Source: Megalonaias nervosa (taxonomy: Eukaryota; Mollusca; Bivalvia; Unionida; Unionidae). From it: a DNA stretch of 64,000 nucleotides. The DNA lies in assembly GCA_016617855.1 (NCBI GenBank), contig JAECUM010010960.1, positions 1-64,000 on the forward strand, written 5' to 3'. Both the position numbers and the translations under genes were made by a program. This document shows positions 20,438 to 31,946 of this stretch, one piece after another; within the stretch, counting starts at the first letter, position 1; the number at the start of each line of letters is the position of its first letter. Below the pieces are notes generated by a model. It did no database searches and had not been told where the DNA came from. It saw nothing but the letters and a program-made list of their open reading frames with translations.

Positions 20438-21810
20438 ATGAAAAATCTGGACCAGAAACTTTTACATTTGCAACAACAAGAAAGGAATGAACTTAAACAG
20501 GTATTATTCGAATATGAGCACTTGTTTCCAGATATTCCTACAAGGACAAACAAAATTTTTCATGACGTTGAAATTGTAGATTCAAATCCTGTGAAACAAC
20601 ACCCGTGCAGGATGAACCCTCTCAAACAGGAATACTTGAAAAAGGAAATTCAGTATTTGCTGGAGAACGACTTCATAGAGCCCAGTAAAACTGACTGGAG
20701 TTCACCATGTATACTTGTTCCAAAACCAGATAAAATTTTCAGCATGTGCACTGATTATAGGAAGGTGAACAGTGTGACAAAAACAGATTCATTTCCATTA
20801 CCAAGAATAGATGACTGTATTGATAAAATTGGAAATGCCAAGTACGTCACCAAATTTGACCTTCTGAAAGGATTTTGACAAATTCCACTAACGGAAAGGG
20901 CAAAGGAAATTTCGGCATTTGTGACTCCAAATGGACTCTATCAATAAAAAGTAATCCGTTCGGGATGAAGGGTGCCCCAAGTACGTTTCAATGCTTGATG
21001 AATATGATTATCTCTGGTCTAGATAATTGTGATGCTTACGTCGATGATGCCATCATCTACAACTACACCTGGAAAGAAATCTTGCCACGATTCGGAAATT
21101 CTTCGACAGTCTCACTGATGCAAATTTGACAATCAATTTATCTAAAAGTGAGTTTTGCCGTGCTTGAGTGGGAAATGAACAAGTTAAAGCTATAGATGCT
21201 AAGGTCAATGCTATCTCTGATTTCCCTGTGCCTGTCAGTAAAAAGCAACTGATGCGATTTTTGGTATGGCTGGATACTATCGGAAATTTTGTTCCAATTT
21301 TTCGAATATTGCTGAACCCCTGACAAACTTGTTAAGCAAGAAAAACACGTTTCTTTGGACTGGAAAATGTCAGGAGGCTTTTGATAGGTTAAAACCATAC
21401 TTAAAAGTGCGCCGGTTCTTATAGCTCAAATTTCAATCAACCATTAAAACTATCTGTTGATGCAAGTGATGTTGGGGTTGGAGCAGTATTGATTCAAGAA
21501 GATAGAAATGGTGTTGATCATCCAGTGTGCTATTTCTCTAAGAAATTAAATAAGCACCAAAGAAATCACTCAACAATCGAGAAGGAATGTTTGGCTTTAG
21601 TTTTGGCATTATAGCATTTTGAAGTTTACATTAGTTCAGCTCATTCTCCGGTTGTTGTATTTAGTGATCACAACCCCTTACTTTCATCGACAAGACAAAA
21701 AATAAAAACCAAAGATTATTAAGGTGGAGTTTGTTTTTACAAGAATATAATCTTCACATCAGGCACATCAAAGGAAAAGACAATTTAATTGCAGATGCAC
21801 CTTCCCCTGT
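20438..21810 (+). pseudogene. Reverse transcriptase and RNase H of the Gmr1-type element
   Basis: The RT part (20438-21129 over two frames) has CTDYRKVN, VTKFDLLKGF, PFGMKGAPSTFQ and the catalytic box AYVDDAIIY. It is broken by TGA at 20876-20878, a TAA near 20944 and frameshifts. The RNase H part (about 21436-21800) has SVDASDVGVGAVL, IEKECLAL and FSDHNPL, carrying the expected acidic residues, with further stops. It polymerised and degraded template during element replication in the past. Confidence 0.8.
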
Positions 21811-21948
21811 ATAGAAATATTATTTCATGTACACTTTGTATAATTCATGAGAATTTTCTTATGTAATTTTATTTTACCTCATGTATAATTTACATATGGT
21901 AAAAAGAAAGCTTTGTTACATAAATCTTTCTTTTTCTTATGGGGGAAG

Positions 21949-22893
21949 TGTTACGTACATGTAATGTAATTACCTGTGTGTTAGTTTTAAATTCTTTCTT
22001 TTTAATTTTAATTTTGTTTCATTACATTTTATTGTAATGATTATTTTCACGGGATTTGATATTTTTAAAATTATTCAGTCTTTTGTTTTGATCTGATTAG
22101 AACGCAAAGTATTACTTTATCACTATGTTTGGCTCACCTTGTTTGAGACGTTTGCAAACACTAAGCGAAAATGATTGGCAATTACCACGGTCATGTTCGG
22201 CCCACGTGTTAGCTAAGTTGTAAACAGCCTTTTTTATTTATTTCCAGCGTGAGAATATGATTCTTAGCTAGGGCTATTCTAGACTACGTGTTAAATAGCT
22301 TTTATTTTACTGCGCTGTTCAAATTAGTGATTACGTAGCCCCGTCACGTGAGCCACCATGTGATCTAAAATCTTGGGTTAAAACAGATGATTTCTAGTAG
22401 ATTTTTCATTCGTATTCCAACACCTTTAGAGCTCGAGATGTTTTTTGATCTTGATGCCAGTTTGTTGTAAAGTTCATCTACTTTTTGGGATTTAATAATT
22501 TACATTCTCTGGAAAACAAAACAAGTGCTTTTCTTTATAAAAATTCTGGGACAAAGACATTTGGTGGAAATTTATTCTGGAATTCACAACGGGAACATTA
22601 TAAATTGTGATTCAACGAGGAACTGTTGCCATCAGTACAACGACCTCATCTGACGTCATCGCCTTCCATACTGGAACTTCATCAAGATCCGAACCTTGAT
22701 TCAATTAGAACTGTTTAGTGATATGACTTATATTTTTCAATTCTAGGATTAATTTTTGGATCATATTCACAAACCGTAAGTCCTATTTCATATTTTTACC
22801 TTGTTTTCTAGGGAAATAAATTATTTTGTTAAAATTTACAAAGCTTGTTGACTTCACTCTTTTCTTTTGTTACATTTGTACTAGCCTACACGT

Positions 22894-22897
<4 letters not shown>
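21949..22897 (+). repeat. 3' LTR
   Basis: 949 bp. A polypurine tract GGGGGAAG sits directly before TG at 21949. Ends CGTAACA at 22897. Confidence 0.9.

Positions 22898-22952
<55 letters not shown>
22898..22952. repeat. (AT)n microsatellite
   Basis: Uninterrupted AT dinucleotides directly after the 3' LTR. A shorter tract precedes the 5' LTR (16145-16171). Confidence 0.95.
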
Positions 22953-22956
<4 letters not shown>

Positions 22957-23986
22957 CTGCAATAAACTGACAACGAACAGTGCAAAACTAGTATCTAACT
23001 AGCCTGAGCGCTTTCGACTCTGAATGAGTCTTTTACAAAGGCAAATACAAAACATAGACAAGACAAACAAATAAAACACAAAAACCGTTGCGTTTGCAAA
23101 ACTTCACATGGCTGTTTCTACAGGAACTAAACCTTTAAATTTATTATGTTTCAACTATTTTATTTCAACTTGTTGCGGATGCTTGAAAATATCTTTACTG
23201 ACCTAGAAATCGACGAGCGATAACGACATTTGTTATTTTACGTTCATTTTAAGTAGTCGCAATTTATATCCCGGATATTTCATTGTCATATATGTAACTA
23301 TAGGCTATTAAGCAAATTTAGAGAATTATTTAAAAGGAAATGTGTCGGCTGCAAAAAATAAATAATTTCATTTGTGGATGGCTGTACAAGAAGGAAAACA
23401 TTGGAACGTATACACTAACACGACATAAAATACAGAACTGAAAGGGTGTTAGATCACACCAAAGGTAGATCGTGCCATACGAGGTTGATAATCTAAAGAA
23501 TACAAATCATATAGCGAGTAACAGTCCTTTAAAATACACTGGATCCAGCAAGGGATCACGTGACAATATGACAATGAAATATCCGGGATATAAATTGCGT
23601 CTACTTAAAATGAACATAAAACAACAGATGTCGTTATCGCTCGTCGATTTCCAGGTCAGTAAAGATATTTTCAAGCATCCGCAACAAGCTGAAATAAACT
23701 AGTTGAAACATAATAAATTTAAAGGTTTAATTCCTGTAGAAACAGCCATGTAAAGTTTTGCAAACGCAACGGTTTTTGTGTTTTATTTGTTTGTCTTGTC
23801 TATGTTTTGTATCTGCCTTTGAAAAAGACTCATTAAGAGTCGAAAGCGCTCAGGCTAGTTAGATACTAGTTTTGCACTGTTCGTTGTCAGTTTATTGCAG
23901 TTATCTTAATCAATCCCTGACCAATGTGATTCCTTGCTGGATCCAGTGTATATGAAAGGACTGTTATTCGCCATATAATTTGTATT

Positions 23987-23993
<7 letters not shown>
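22953..23993. repeat. Long inverted repeat (about 340-bp arms), fold-back element
   Basis: The left arm about 22953-23292 recurs inverted at about 23567-23905. A second pair, about 23498-23560 and 23928-23993 (inverted; containing CTGGATCCAGCAAGG), overlaps it in an A-B-A'-B' layout. Both outer sides border (AT)n. The arms contain GACTCATT..GAGTCGAAAGCGC, similar in style to 3' regions of Penelope- or LINE-type elements, but no coding sequence is present. Family uncertain. Confidence 0.8.

Positions 23994-24051
<58 letters not shown>
23994..24051. repeat. (AT)n microsatellite
   Basis: Pure dinucleotide tract bordering the fold-back element. Confidence 0.95.
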
Positions 24052-24053
<2 letters not shown>

Positions 24054-27000
24054 ACGGAAAAGTCATGTGAAGTTGCTATTTGTGTAACATATATAAACCA
24101 ATGCTGTATACAAATAAAGTCAGTTTATTTCGTTATTTTTGTGGCTTCTCATTTATCCAAGTTACTGAAACCTATAGGTGAAGATCTTTTCAGAATTTAT
24201 TTACGAATTTGCCGACTTTATCGCAAGATTTTCATCCAGTCTGGGTAAAGGTTGTGCTATTTTCCTGAAGACTGTAATTTTGTCTTTTTTATAAATAGCT
24301 ATATTGCCAATTAAAATGATTGCATTATGAATTGCTAACGCAGAGATATAGCTGTATAAAGATCTTAGAGTTAGGAAAATCGTTTAGTCATTTAGTGATT
24401 GTTTCATTCATGGCTAATAGGCTCTTAGAAATATCATGAACACAGATTAGTTCTGTCGCGGTACAAAAGAGGTGATTTGTGTACTAAAAGCTATGACTAG
24501 AACTTTGCTATCCCTGTACTGGAATGCATCGTGCCATGCCTTAGAAGCTAAGACTAAAATCTTGTGACTCCAATACCCCAATGTATCGTAGCTGTATGGT
24601 TTATGATGGAAAAATCATATTCAAATCTGCTTGCATCGTTTTCACAAGTTATTGTTATTTTGATGAAGAGTTTTAAATTAGTAATTACAAAAAAGGATAA
24701 TTCACAAAAATTCAACGATATTAGTTGAATATGCCTTTTTTTGCCAACCTTTAAACTATGAATTTCACATTAACTGTTAATGACTCGTAAGACCCTTGGT
24801 TGACTTGTAGCCTATAAGAGTATAGGCTATCAGCAAGAGTTGTGGGTGGTGGGTGGTGGTGAGTATCCTCCTTCAGACAGTTTCCCAAAGTTTTACGTAC
24901 ATTTTTCTACCCAAAAATGTGATTACTGATATGCTAGGATAATATGAGGTTCATAAATTGTAAATATTATTGAAAACAGACCATACCAATACCATCAGTT
25001 CGTGACCATGGGTAGTTTATAAATCATACGAGTCGGTTAGTGGGCGATTGCCCTGCACACCTGTATGCACAATGTGTACCTTTTGACATTCCACAATGAA
25101 TTCGTAGAGTCTGTTTATTTGCATATTTTACATTTGTGCATCCATTATCTTAGCGAAAATACGTAAATATACCGATTAGTGACATTGTTATATTACTTCA
25201 TTCTCCTAAGGGAAATCTTCGACTATAAATGTCCATTCGAATATTGTCGTCGCTATCCGATGCGAGTCAAATATCTTCGACTCTTTAAAATAGACTCAGG
25301 GGTAACCGTAGATGGCTAGATGTGCGAAAAACAAATTTCTTTAAATTGATAAGTTTTGAAAATAACAAGCGATGACGTTTCCAAAATCATTATTAGTGTT
25401 TATCCTGCAACTTTATGCAAAAACCCCCAAAGATTGTAGAAACAATTCTGTTCCGATAGCCCTAAAAGTATTGCTCATATTGGTGATAATGGTGTCATGT
25501 CTAGTCATTGTTGTAGATTTAACGCGATTTTTCACCACATTGTAGAATATACATGGCAGTCAGAATAACTGGTGGAGGAAAAACCCGAAAAAACCCTGGT
25601 ACCATCTACCGACCCAGGGGAAGATGCTGACATCTAGTCATCGTGATGTTATTCAAGTTATTATGATGTAATAAGAAGAAAGTACCTGATACACTCCAAA
25701 ATGGCCATTATTACATCTTAGATTTTTACTTGTAGGTGATGGAAAGGCCGAGAACGTTGCGATTGTGCAGAGGCGCATGGCAATAGTGCCCACTAGAATA
25801 CGTATAATGACTGTAGCCAGTTAGGATGCATGTTTTAAAATTCAAAATTCTGAATATCTTGATGTTGTGCAACAAAGTTGCTTGTCAGCTAACAGTACGT
25901 CAGCGCATTCTTATAATGTACGCCCCATGCATTTGTATACACTTTCTCAGTTTGATCATGTAGTTATTAAATGCTATTATGTATTATCTTTGTACGTTGT
26001 TCATACACGCCGCCAGTCAACGAATCGTTTAAAAGAGGATTCCGCCAAATATCTCACGGAACTAAATCAAGACTGTATCGAGGATGTGGCAATGTTTGAA
26101 TACTGTGCTCCCTCATCAAGTCTGTGAAGACGGAAATTTACACGCCGGTGTGCGGACGGGTGATTCGTTAGTGTTAGACAACGTTTATCAACACTTTGGA
26201 AGCACCAAAATGTTCATTGTCATCAACAGAGTCATACACAGGTACCTGGAAGACCCAGAGTTTTGCATAGAACAATAATGCACATAGAACTCTCTTGAAC
26301 GTCCGACAACATCCAGCGATTAATGGTAGTGTCTGCTCGTTTTTGTCTATTCAAACTTCTTTCATCGATTTTAGCCATCTTTAAAACGACAAAACCACCT
26401 CAGATTGTAGGATGTAAGAGTTATTTACATCAGTAAACGTTACCGAAGTTGGAGTTGATAATTAGTCAGAGAGTACGCTAAAGAGAGCTCGGATTTTGCA
26501 GCATTCTCTTTTGTTCAGTAGCAGAATTGTTTCTGCTTCAGTGATATTTCTTCTTCACTGTCACTAAGCTATTTTACGTCACATGCATATACTATCTGCG
26601 ATGCTGTACCTGTAGCTTTAAATCATTTTATGAAAAGTTATTTTATCTGTCGATCGTCATAAAATTTAATAACATGGTAAAAGGAACAAGAAAACTAGAA
26701 AAAAATATTCACAACGCTCCAGATACCCCTCTTACAGTATCTCGAAGTCAAGACAGTATTAATATACAAACCTCTGTAGTTAGCCCAGCTGAACTCGAGA
26801 TATTGTACAAAAGCTTTGCTTTATAAACATTACAAAGGTGAAGTGTCGCATGAGAAACAACATCAAAGATGAATAGTTTCTTTCATAAAAGGTTTCTTTT
26901 TTGGTCTGGCATAATAGTTAAATCATCCATGACTGTCAAAATTGTCAAAATTGTCAATATTGTAGCAAACAATCCAATGGAGATTTAGCTGAAAAATTAT

Positions 27001-29692
27001 CACCAAAGAATTTAGTTGATAAATTAGTGGATTCGATGATGCAGATAAAATGCGAAATTCACGATGCAGCTATTGACTTAATCTAAATCGACTAAAATCA
27101 TTAAATAGAGTCATCTATATTGAAGATTTCAGCAAAAGTATGCAGATAACTTAAAAATACGTTTGCATAAATTCCCAACAGAGATACAAGATCTCGATTA
27201 ATCGATGGCGAGAATAATTCATATTAACCTTCATGAACCATTGCTTCGTCCACTCTTGCAATGACTTCATATAACATATACTTCAATTAGAAGTCCCCTT
27301 CAGAAAATTATATGGAAACCGTACATTCTTGTCACGGTTTGATCAAAATGTAATTTCCTAGAATTCATCTGTGCTATGTTTACATAGCAATCCCACAATA
27401 TTACCTTAATCTATAAATTTTCGCCCATGATATATAAATTGAATGAAATATCACAATTCAAATGTAATAGTGTGCGTTTAAGTCATTTACTTCTTAGGAA
27501 TCGTAAATTATTTACTTCACATGGGAAGGGAAATTATGTTGAAACATGTACAGCATGTTGTCATCAGCATGTGATTACTTCAAGAAGTAAAAAGCAGATA
27601 TTTCTCAACTGGAAATTCCAGATTATGGCTACCATATATTTACCTTGTATTCCAACGGTCCTTATTGGTCAATCAAAATAATTGTTGACTGCGTCATGAA
27701 CTTGAGAAAATCTTGAGAATTTTAATTCCAATACGGAATCCCAATGTGGAATGATACATTATGTTATATTGAAACAATATGACATATGAGATTCATCGGC
27801 ACAAGCTATATTTGTCACAACAGCAGTTAACTGTCGTAATTTTGAATTGTTGACTTTTCAGCAATGTTGTCCAGTAAAATGTAAGTTGGTGCTATATACC
27901 TGGCACATAACATATGTCGACACTGACATACACCTGGACCTAGGGGACCTAGGTGGCAAGACAAGACAAGGCGAGAATTTATTACACCCAGATTGTAAAG
28001 TTTATGAGGTATATCAGAAAAAGAACATGTATATAGCGTGTGATGTTATTACAGAATGCTTAACAGGGATTACAAAATCTGAAAACATTCTAAACATCTG
28101 TAAATAGTTTTAAGAGTCGTACATTACGTGTATTCATTAATTGCTTATATTTATAAGCGTTATTCCTAGAAGATTAAAAATAAGGTATATTTTTTGTATT
28201 TTATCTTGAAAATAAAACCATGAAAGAAGATAGTGATATTCATCCCCTATTTCTTGAGACTGACAGTGTGCAATATCAGTCGTAACAGTGAACAGTAGCC
28301 CATCTACCAGTCTCAACAGAAAACCTATGATTTGCAGTTAGAAACTTAATTAAATTTTTATATATCATTTTGGAAATGAGAAATAGATCTTATCATAAAA
28401 CCAAACTAATTTTAAATAAACTCTAATTAAGACCTTCAGATGACGTATTGATGTTAGCTGCCCAAGCAATTGATCTTTCAGTTATTGTTCTACTGAATTT
28501 GTTAACCATTTAACTGGCACAAAAGTTTCATTTTTCTATACGTAACTCAACACAGCATCATCTAATATAGATTTTACTTCAAGTAACCATTTATTAGCAT
28601 AGAAATTATCACCAAAGTGTTTGTATAAGAGAGAATATATATGATATTTCTTCTTCATGACCACTAACCAATCTAGCCCAAATGTTTAACAGCCGAGTTT
28701 GCTGTATACCATATATAGAGAGGTGCATTTTTTGACATTCAATATACTTCTGAGAAAAGAAAGATGGGATTTTTCCTCTCACAAATCCCCAGATATCTCA
28801 AGCATATGTTACAATCGGTACAATGGTTATGCCATAATTCAACTTTTCATACATTATCAAAGGCACATTTAAAATCAACAAAATATGCAGTATTATTAAA
28901 ATCTAAAACAAAATATAGTCCTCTACAATTTCGTTCTGACTTAAAAGCTAGATTCACGAAAATATCGGTTTTATCTTATCGTCATATGTGTGTCTAATTC
29001 TTACATAAAAAAATTTCTTTGGTTTTAAGAAAATTTGAATATTGAGTACAGTTTTCAATATTTTGAGTTTTGAATCCAGTTATAACTTCTCAGCATTACA
29101 TTTATTTGGTATGGGGCATAAATCTCAACTACTGCTGATTTCTATGAAATCTTAAACGGCACTTTACTTTGGCGCCATAATTAGCTTCCGAGTCATATGT
29201 ATCCTATTTATCCAACCTGTAAATTTGTGTATCTTGTAAATAAAAAAGTAAAAATAGTTCGCAATTACATTTTTGGAAGCTGTAAACATTTCTTGCGAGT
29301 GATTATATGTGTAAGGATCTGACTTTCATACATGAAAAAAAGTAAACTAAGGAATTAAACACAAGCTAAATATTATGTCAAGAATCAAATCATTTGCTTA
29401 TATCGTTTTCAACAATGTCATAACATAGAACAACGATGGTGTCGTAGTCTACTACAATTTGAAGGAAATATTAGTATGAGACAGTTTCTTTTAGGAGCTA
29501 CTTTAGTAAAATAATTTTATAAACTTTATTTGTTTGTAATTTTCCCCAGATAGTAGACTAGAAACTGTAAAATTTCTGAAATGTTCTGATGGAAAATAAA
29601 TTTACTATTATGTTATACAAAACTATATAAGACATCTTTGGTTGAATTGCTCGTCAAAATGTTAAAATAGTTGTCAGTTTTATATATACTTT
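24052..29692. other. No recognised gene
   Basis: AT-rich, with only short open frames lacking recognisable motifs. A short segment GATGCGAGTCAAATA (about 25258) recurs near 35058, suggesting an unclassified dispersed repeat. Intron or intergenic sequence is the simplest reading. Confidence 0.5.
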
Positions 29693-29982
29693 GGGACGGT
29701 AGAATAAGTGGTAAGAGCGTCCGCCTCGGATGTGGGATGTCGCGGGTCCGAACCCCGGCCGAGTCATGCCAGACTTATAAAAATGGTACTTGCAACTGCC
29801 TAGCTTGACGGTCAGCATTTTCTGGAGGTTGCTAGTTGGCCTGGTGTAGAATTATGTGAATGGGTGGGACATGATACTTCATGTCTGCGGCATGATGCCC
29901 AAGTTCTGGACATCACTATAAACTGCCACACTGGACACATCGTAGCCATATGAAACTTGTTAAAGTTACGTTAAAAATCCAA

Positions 29983-29984
<2 letters not shown>
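29693..29984 (+). mobile_element. tRNA-derived SINE
   Basis: The tRNA-related head has an A-box-like AAGTGGTAAGAGCG and a B box GGGTCCGAACCCC, followed by a non-tRNA body of about 200 bp ending near GTTAAAGTTACGTTAAAA, and then a (CT)n(CA)n tail. This is the layout of tRNA-headed SINEs common in molluscs. No clear target duplication because of the microsatellite. Confidence 0.75.

Positions 29985-30057
<73 letters not shown>
29985..30057. repeat. (CT)n(CA)n microsatellite
   Basis: CT run followed by a long CA run at the SINE tail. Confidence 0.95.
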
Positions 30058-30059
<2 letters not shown>

Positions 30060-30637
30060 TTGTGGTTCGTTTGTAATTCATCATGGAAATATTGTGTATT
30101 TGGTATGGTCCATCAGGACAGAAATTAGACCGATAAAGCACGGTAAACACTTAACATAATCGATGTGTTAATAAGAGACCTTACTCTTGGATAGTGGTTG
30201 TGTCGCAATGATACTGATTTAGTGTTTGTAAGCCTTTAAAAAAGAAAATAAAATAAAGCAAATTAGCTAAGATGGTGTTAATTATTGAAATATTTATAAC
30301 GGCTAATGTATGTATTTGGCAAGAAGTCAACAAAACAACTACATTTATTAGCCGAGACAGATTCCCTGTTTATTAGTGTTGCAGGGAGAAACTGGATGAT
30401 GACATAAAAACAGTATATATTATTATGATACAAGTGATTTTAAATGGACAATGTATTCATTTTATTTATTATACTATTAGTAAACAGAAGGTTCTTTTTC
30501 AGGATGAGCTAAACGGTACACCAGTTAGAGAAATTTGCGGGTTCCGATCTTTCAGACCTGTTCGTGATGAAAAGAATGGGTATACATGAAATAAAAAGTG
30601 AGTAACAAAACAATTTATTTAAGTTTAAGTATGTTTT

Positions 30638-31946
30638 GTATATTTATTTTATGTGTTTGATCATTCTCCATGATTTAGAACATAATTTGGTGCGCACCTC
30701 CTCTTTGTCTTGCTGGTAAGTTATAATCTGGTTGTTTACGTTCAAGACATAGCCTGGATTATGGCCTTAGAAGATTCTCGAAACGAATTAGGTGATTGAA
30801 GAAAAGGTTATTGCAACATGGGCCAAGTGGGGATGAATATAAATATGAGATCAACAAGGTTATTTATTCTTATCTTAATATCAGTACTTTAGTTGTCTTC
30901 AGTTATAATTTGAGAGGAATCATTTATTAAAATTATCTGTTGGAGTTTCACAGTGCTCATTGCATTTTGGACTAGAACACTATTTTGGGATTATTGTGAA
31001 TTCATTGAAAGACATTCTGGATTATATCATTGTGGTACATCAAGATTGTTGGTATATCGGCACATTCAAGGCTATTGGTACGTCAGTACAGTGAAGATAT
31101 GGAATTTAATCGTGACACACTATACTGTTGTACTTGTGATAGGACTTTTACTATCATTTGGGATTTAATTCACAATACTATAACGTCCTTTAAAATTATC
31201 ACTTTGTATTCCTTAGAAATAAATTATTTGTTGACTTTTACTACACTTGTTGGCTTCACTTTTTTGTTTATATCTAATTCATATCGTGTGCATACCCGTT
31301 GTCTGTTATTGATGGTAGAAGTTTAGCCTACCTGACATTTGTCATTTTTTAAAATGTTGTTAACTTGAAAGTGAATTCAAGGCCTAACCTTCTTTTCGAG
31401 TTTGGTATGTTTTGAAAACGAACTTATTTGCAATATTTTGGAATTTTCCATTAGTTTTTCAGAAAATGCTATTGTGAAATAGGTCAAGCGGGGTATGTAT
31501 ATAAAGAGGTTTCTGCAAACAAAGTTTTAATTCCTGTTTCATATCATTCTTAGGGAATCTATGATCTGAGATTTTGTTTGTGTCCAGGTATAAATTGAGT
31601 AAAATTATGTAGATAAATTATTCATTGGAATTACAAAGTGCTCATTAAAATTTTGGACTAAACAATGCTTTGAGATTATTGTTAATTCATTCTAAGATAT
31701 ACCTGATCATATCATTGTGATACATCAAGGCTATTGATACTTAAGATTATTGGAATTCATTCGGAACATTCTATACTTTTAGCCTTGTGATAGAACATTT
31801 AGGATTAACTGAGATTTAAATCTCAATACTGTATCTTTCGAACTTTCACTTTGTGTTCAAGAGAAATAAATTGTTTGTTGAATTTTACTAAACATATACG
31901 TTTTGTTTCTTTCTGTTACTTAATCTAAGACCACAGAGTCGTAACA
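30638..31946 (+). mobile_element. Two tandem LTR-derived copies (second LTR family)
   Basis: Segments about 30638-31310 and 31400-31946 both carry the GTGCTCATT...TTTGGACTA, ATTTAATTCACAATACT-like and TTTGTTGA(A)TTTTACT blocks of the solo LTR at 10191-10906. The second ends GAGTCGTAACA at 31946. No internal coding sequence lies between them. The start of the first is approximate. Confidence 0.55.

Larger units (their letters stand above)
16172..22897 (+). mobile_element. Full-length Gmr1-type LTR retrotransposon (6.7 kb)
   Basis: Two LTRs of about 945 bp, each starting TGTTACGTA and ending ACGTAACA, enclose gag, protease, integrase, reverse transcriptase and RNase H in that order. Integrase before RT with gypsy-like domains, and a SCAN-like capsid, are the marks of the Gmr1 group of Ty3/gypsy elements. 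The flanks are (AT)n on both sides, so the target duplication cannot be told apart from the microsatellite. Many stops and frameshifts show it is inactive. The LTRs differ by scattered substitutions, so it is not a very recent insertion. Confidence 0.9.

Noticed and set aside
23810..23850. Possible hammerhead ribozyme (GACTC...GAGTCGAAA) in the fold-back repeat
   Set aside because: The GAAA side and a stem are present, but the required CTGATGA core is not seen on either strand.
24052..29692. Host protein-coding exons
   Set aside because: Open frames are below 90 codons, lack motifs, and no convincing chain of exons with consistent splice sites could be followed.
29701..29775. Functional tRNA gene
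   Set aside because: A and B boxes are present but the sequence continues into a SINE body and simple-repeat tail; stems are imperfect.
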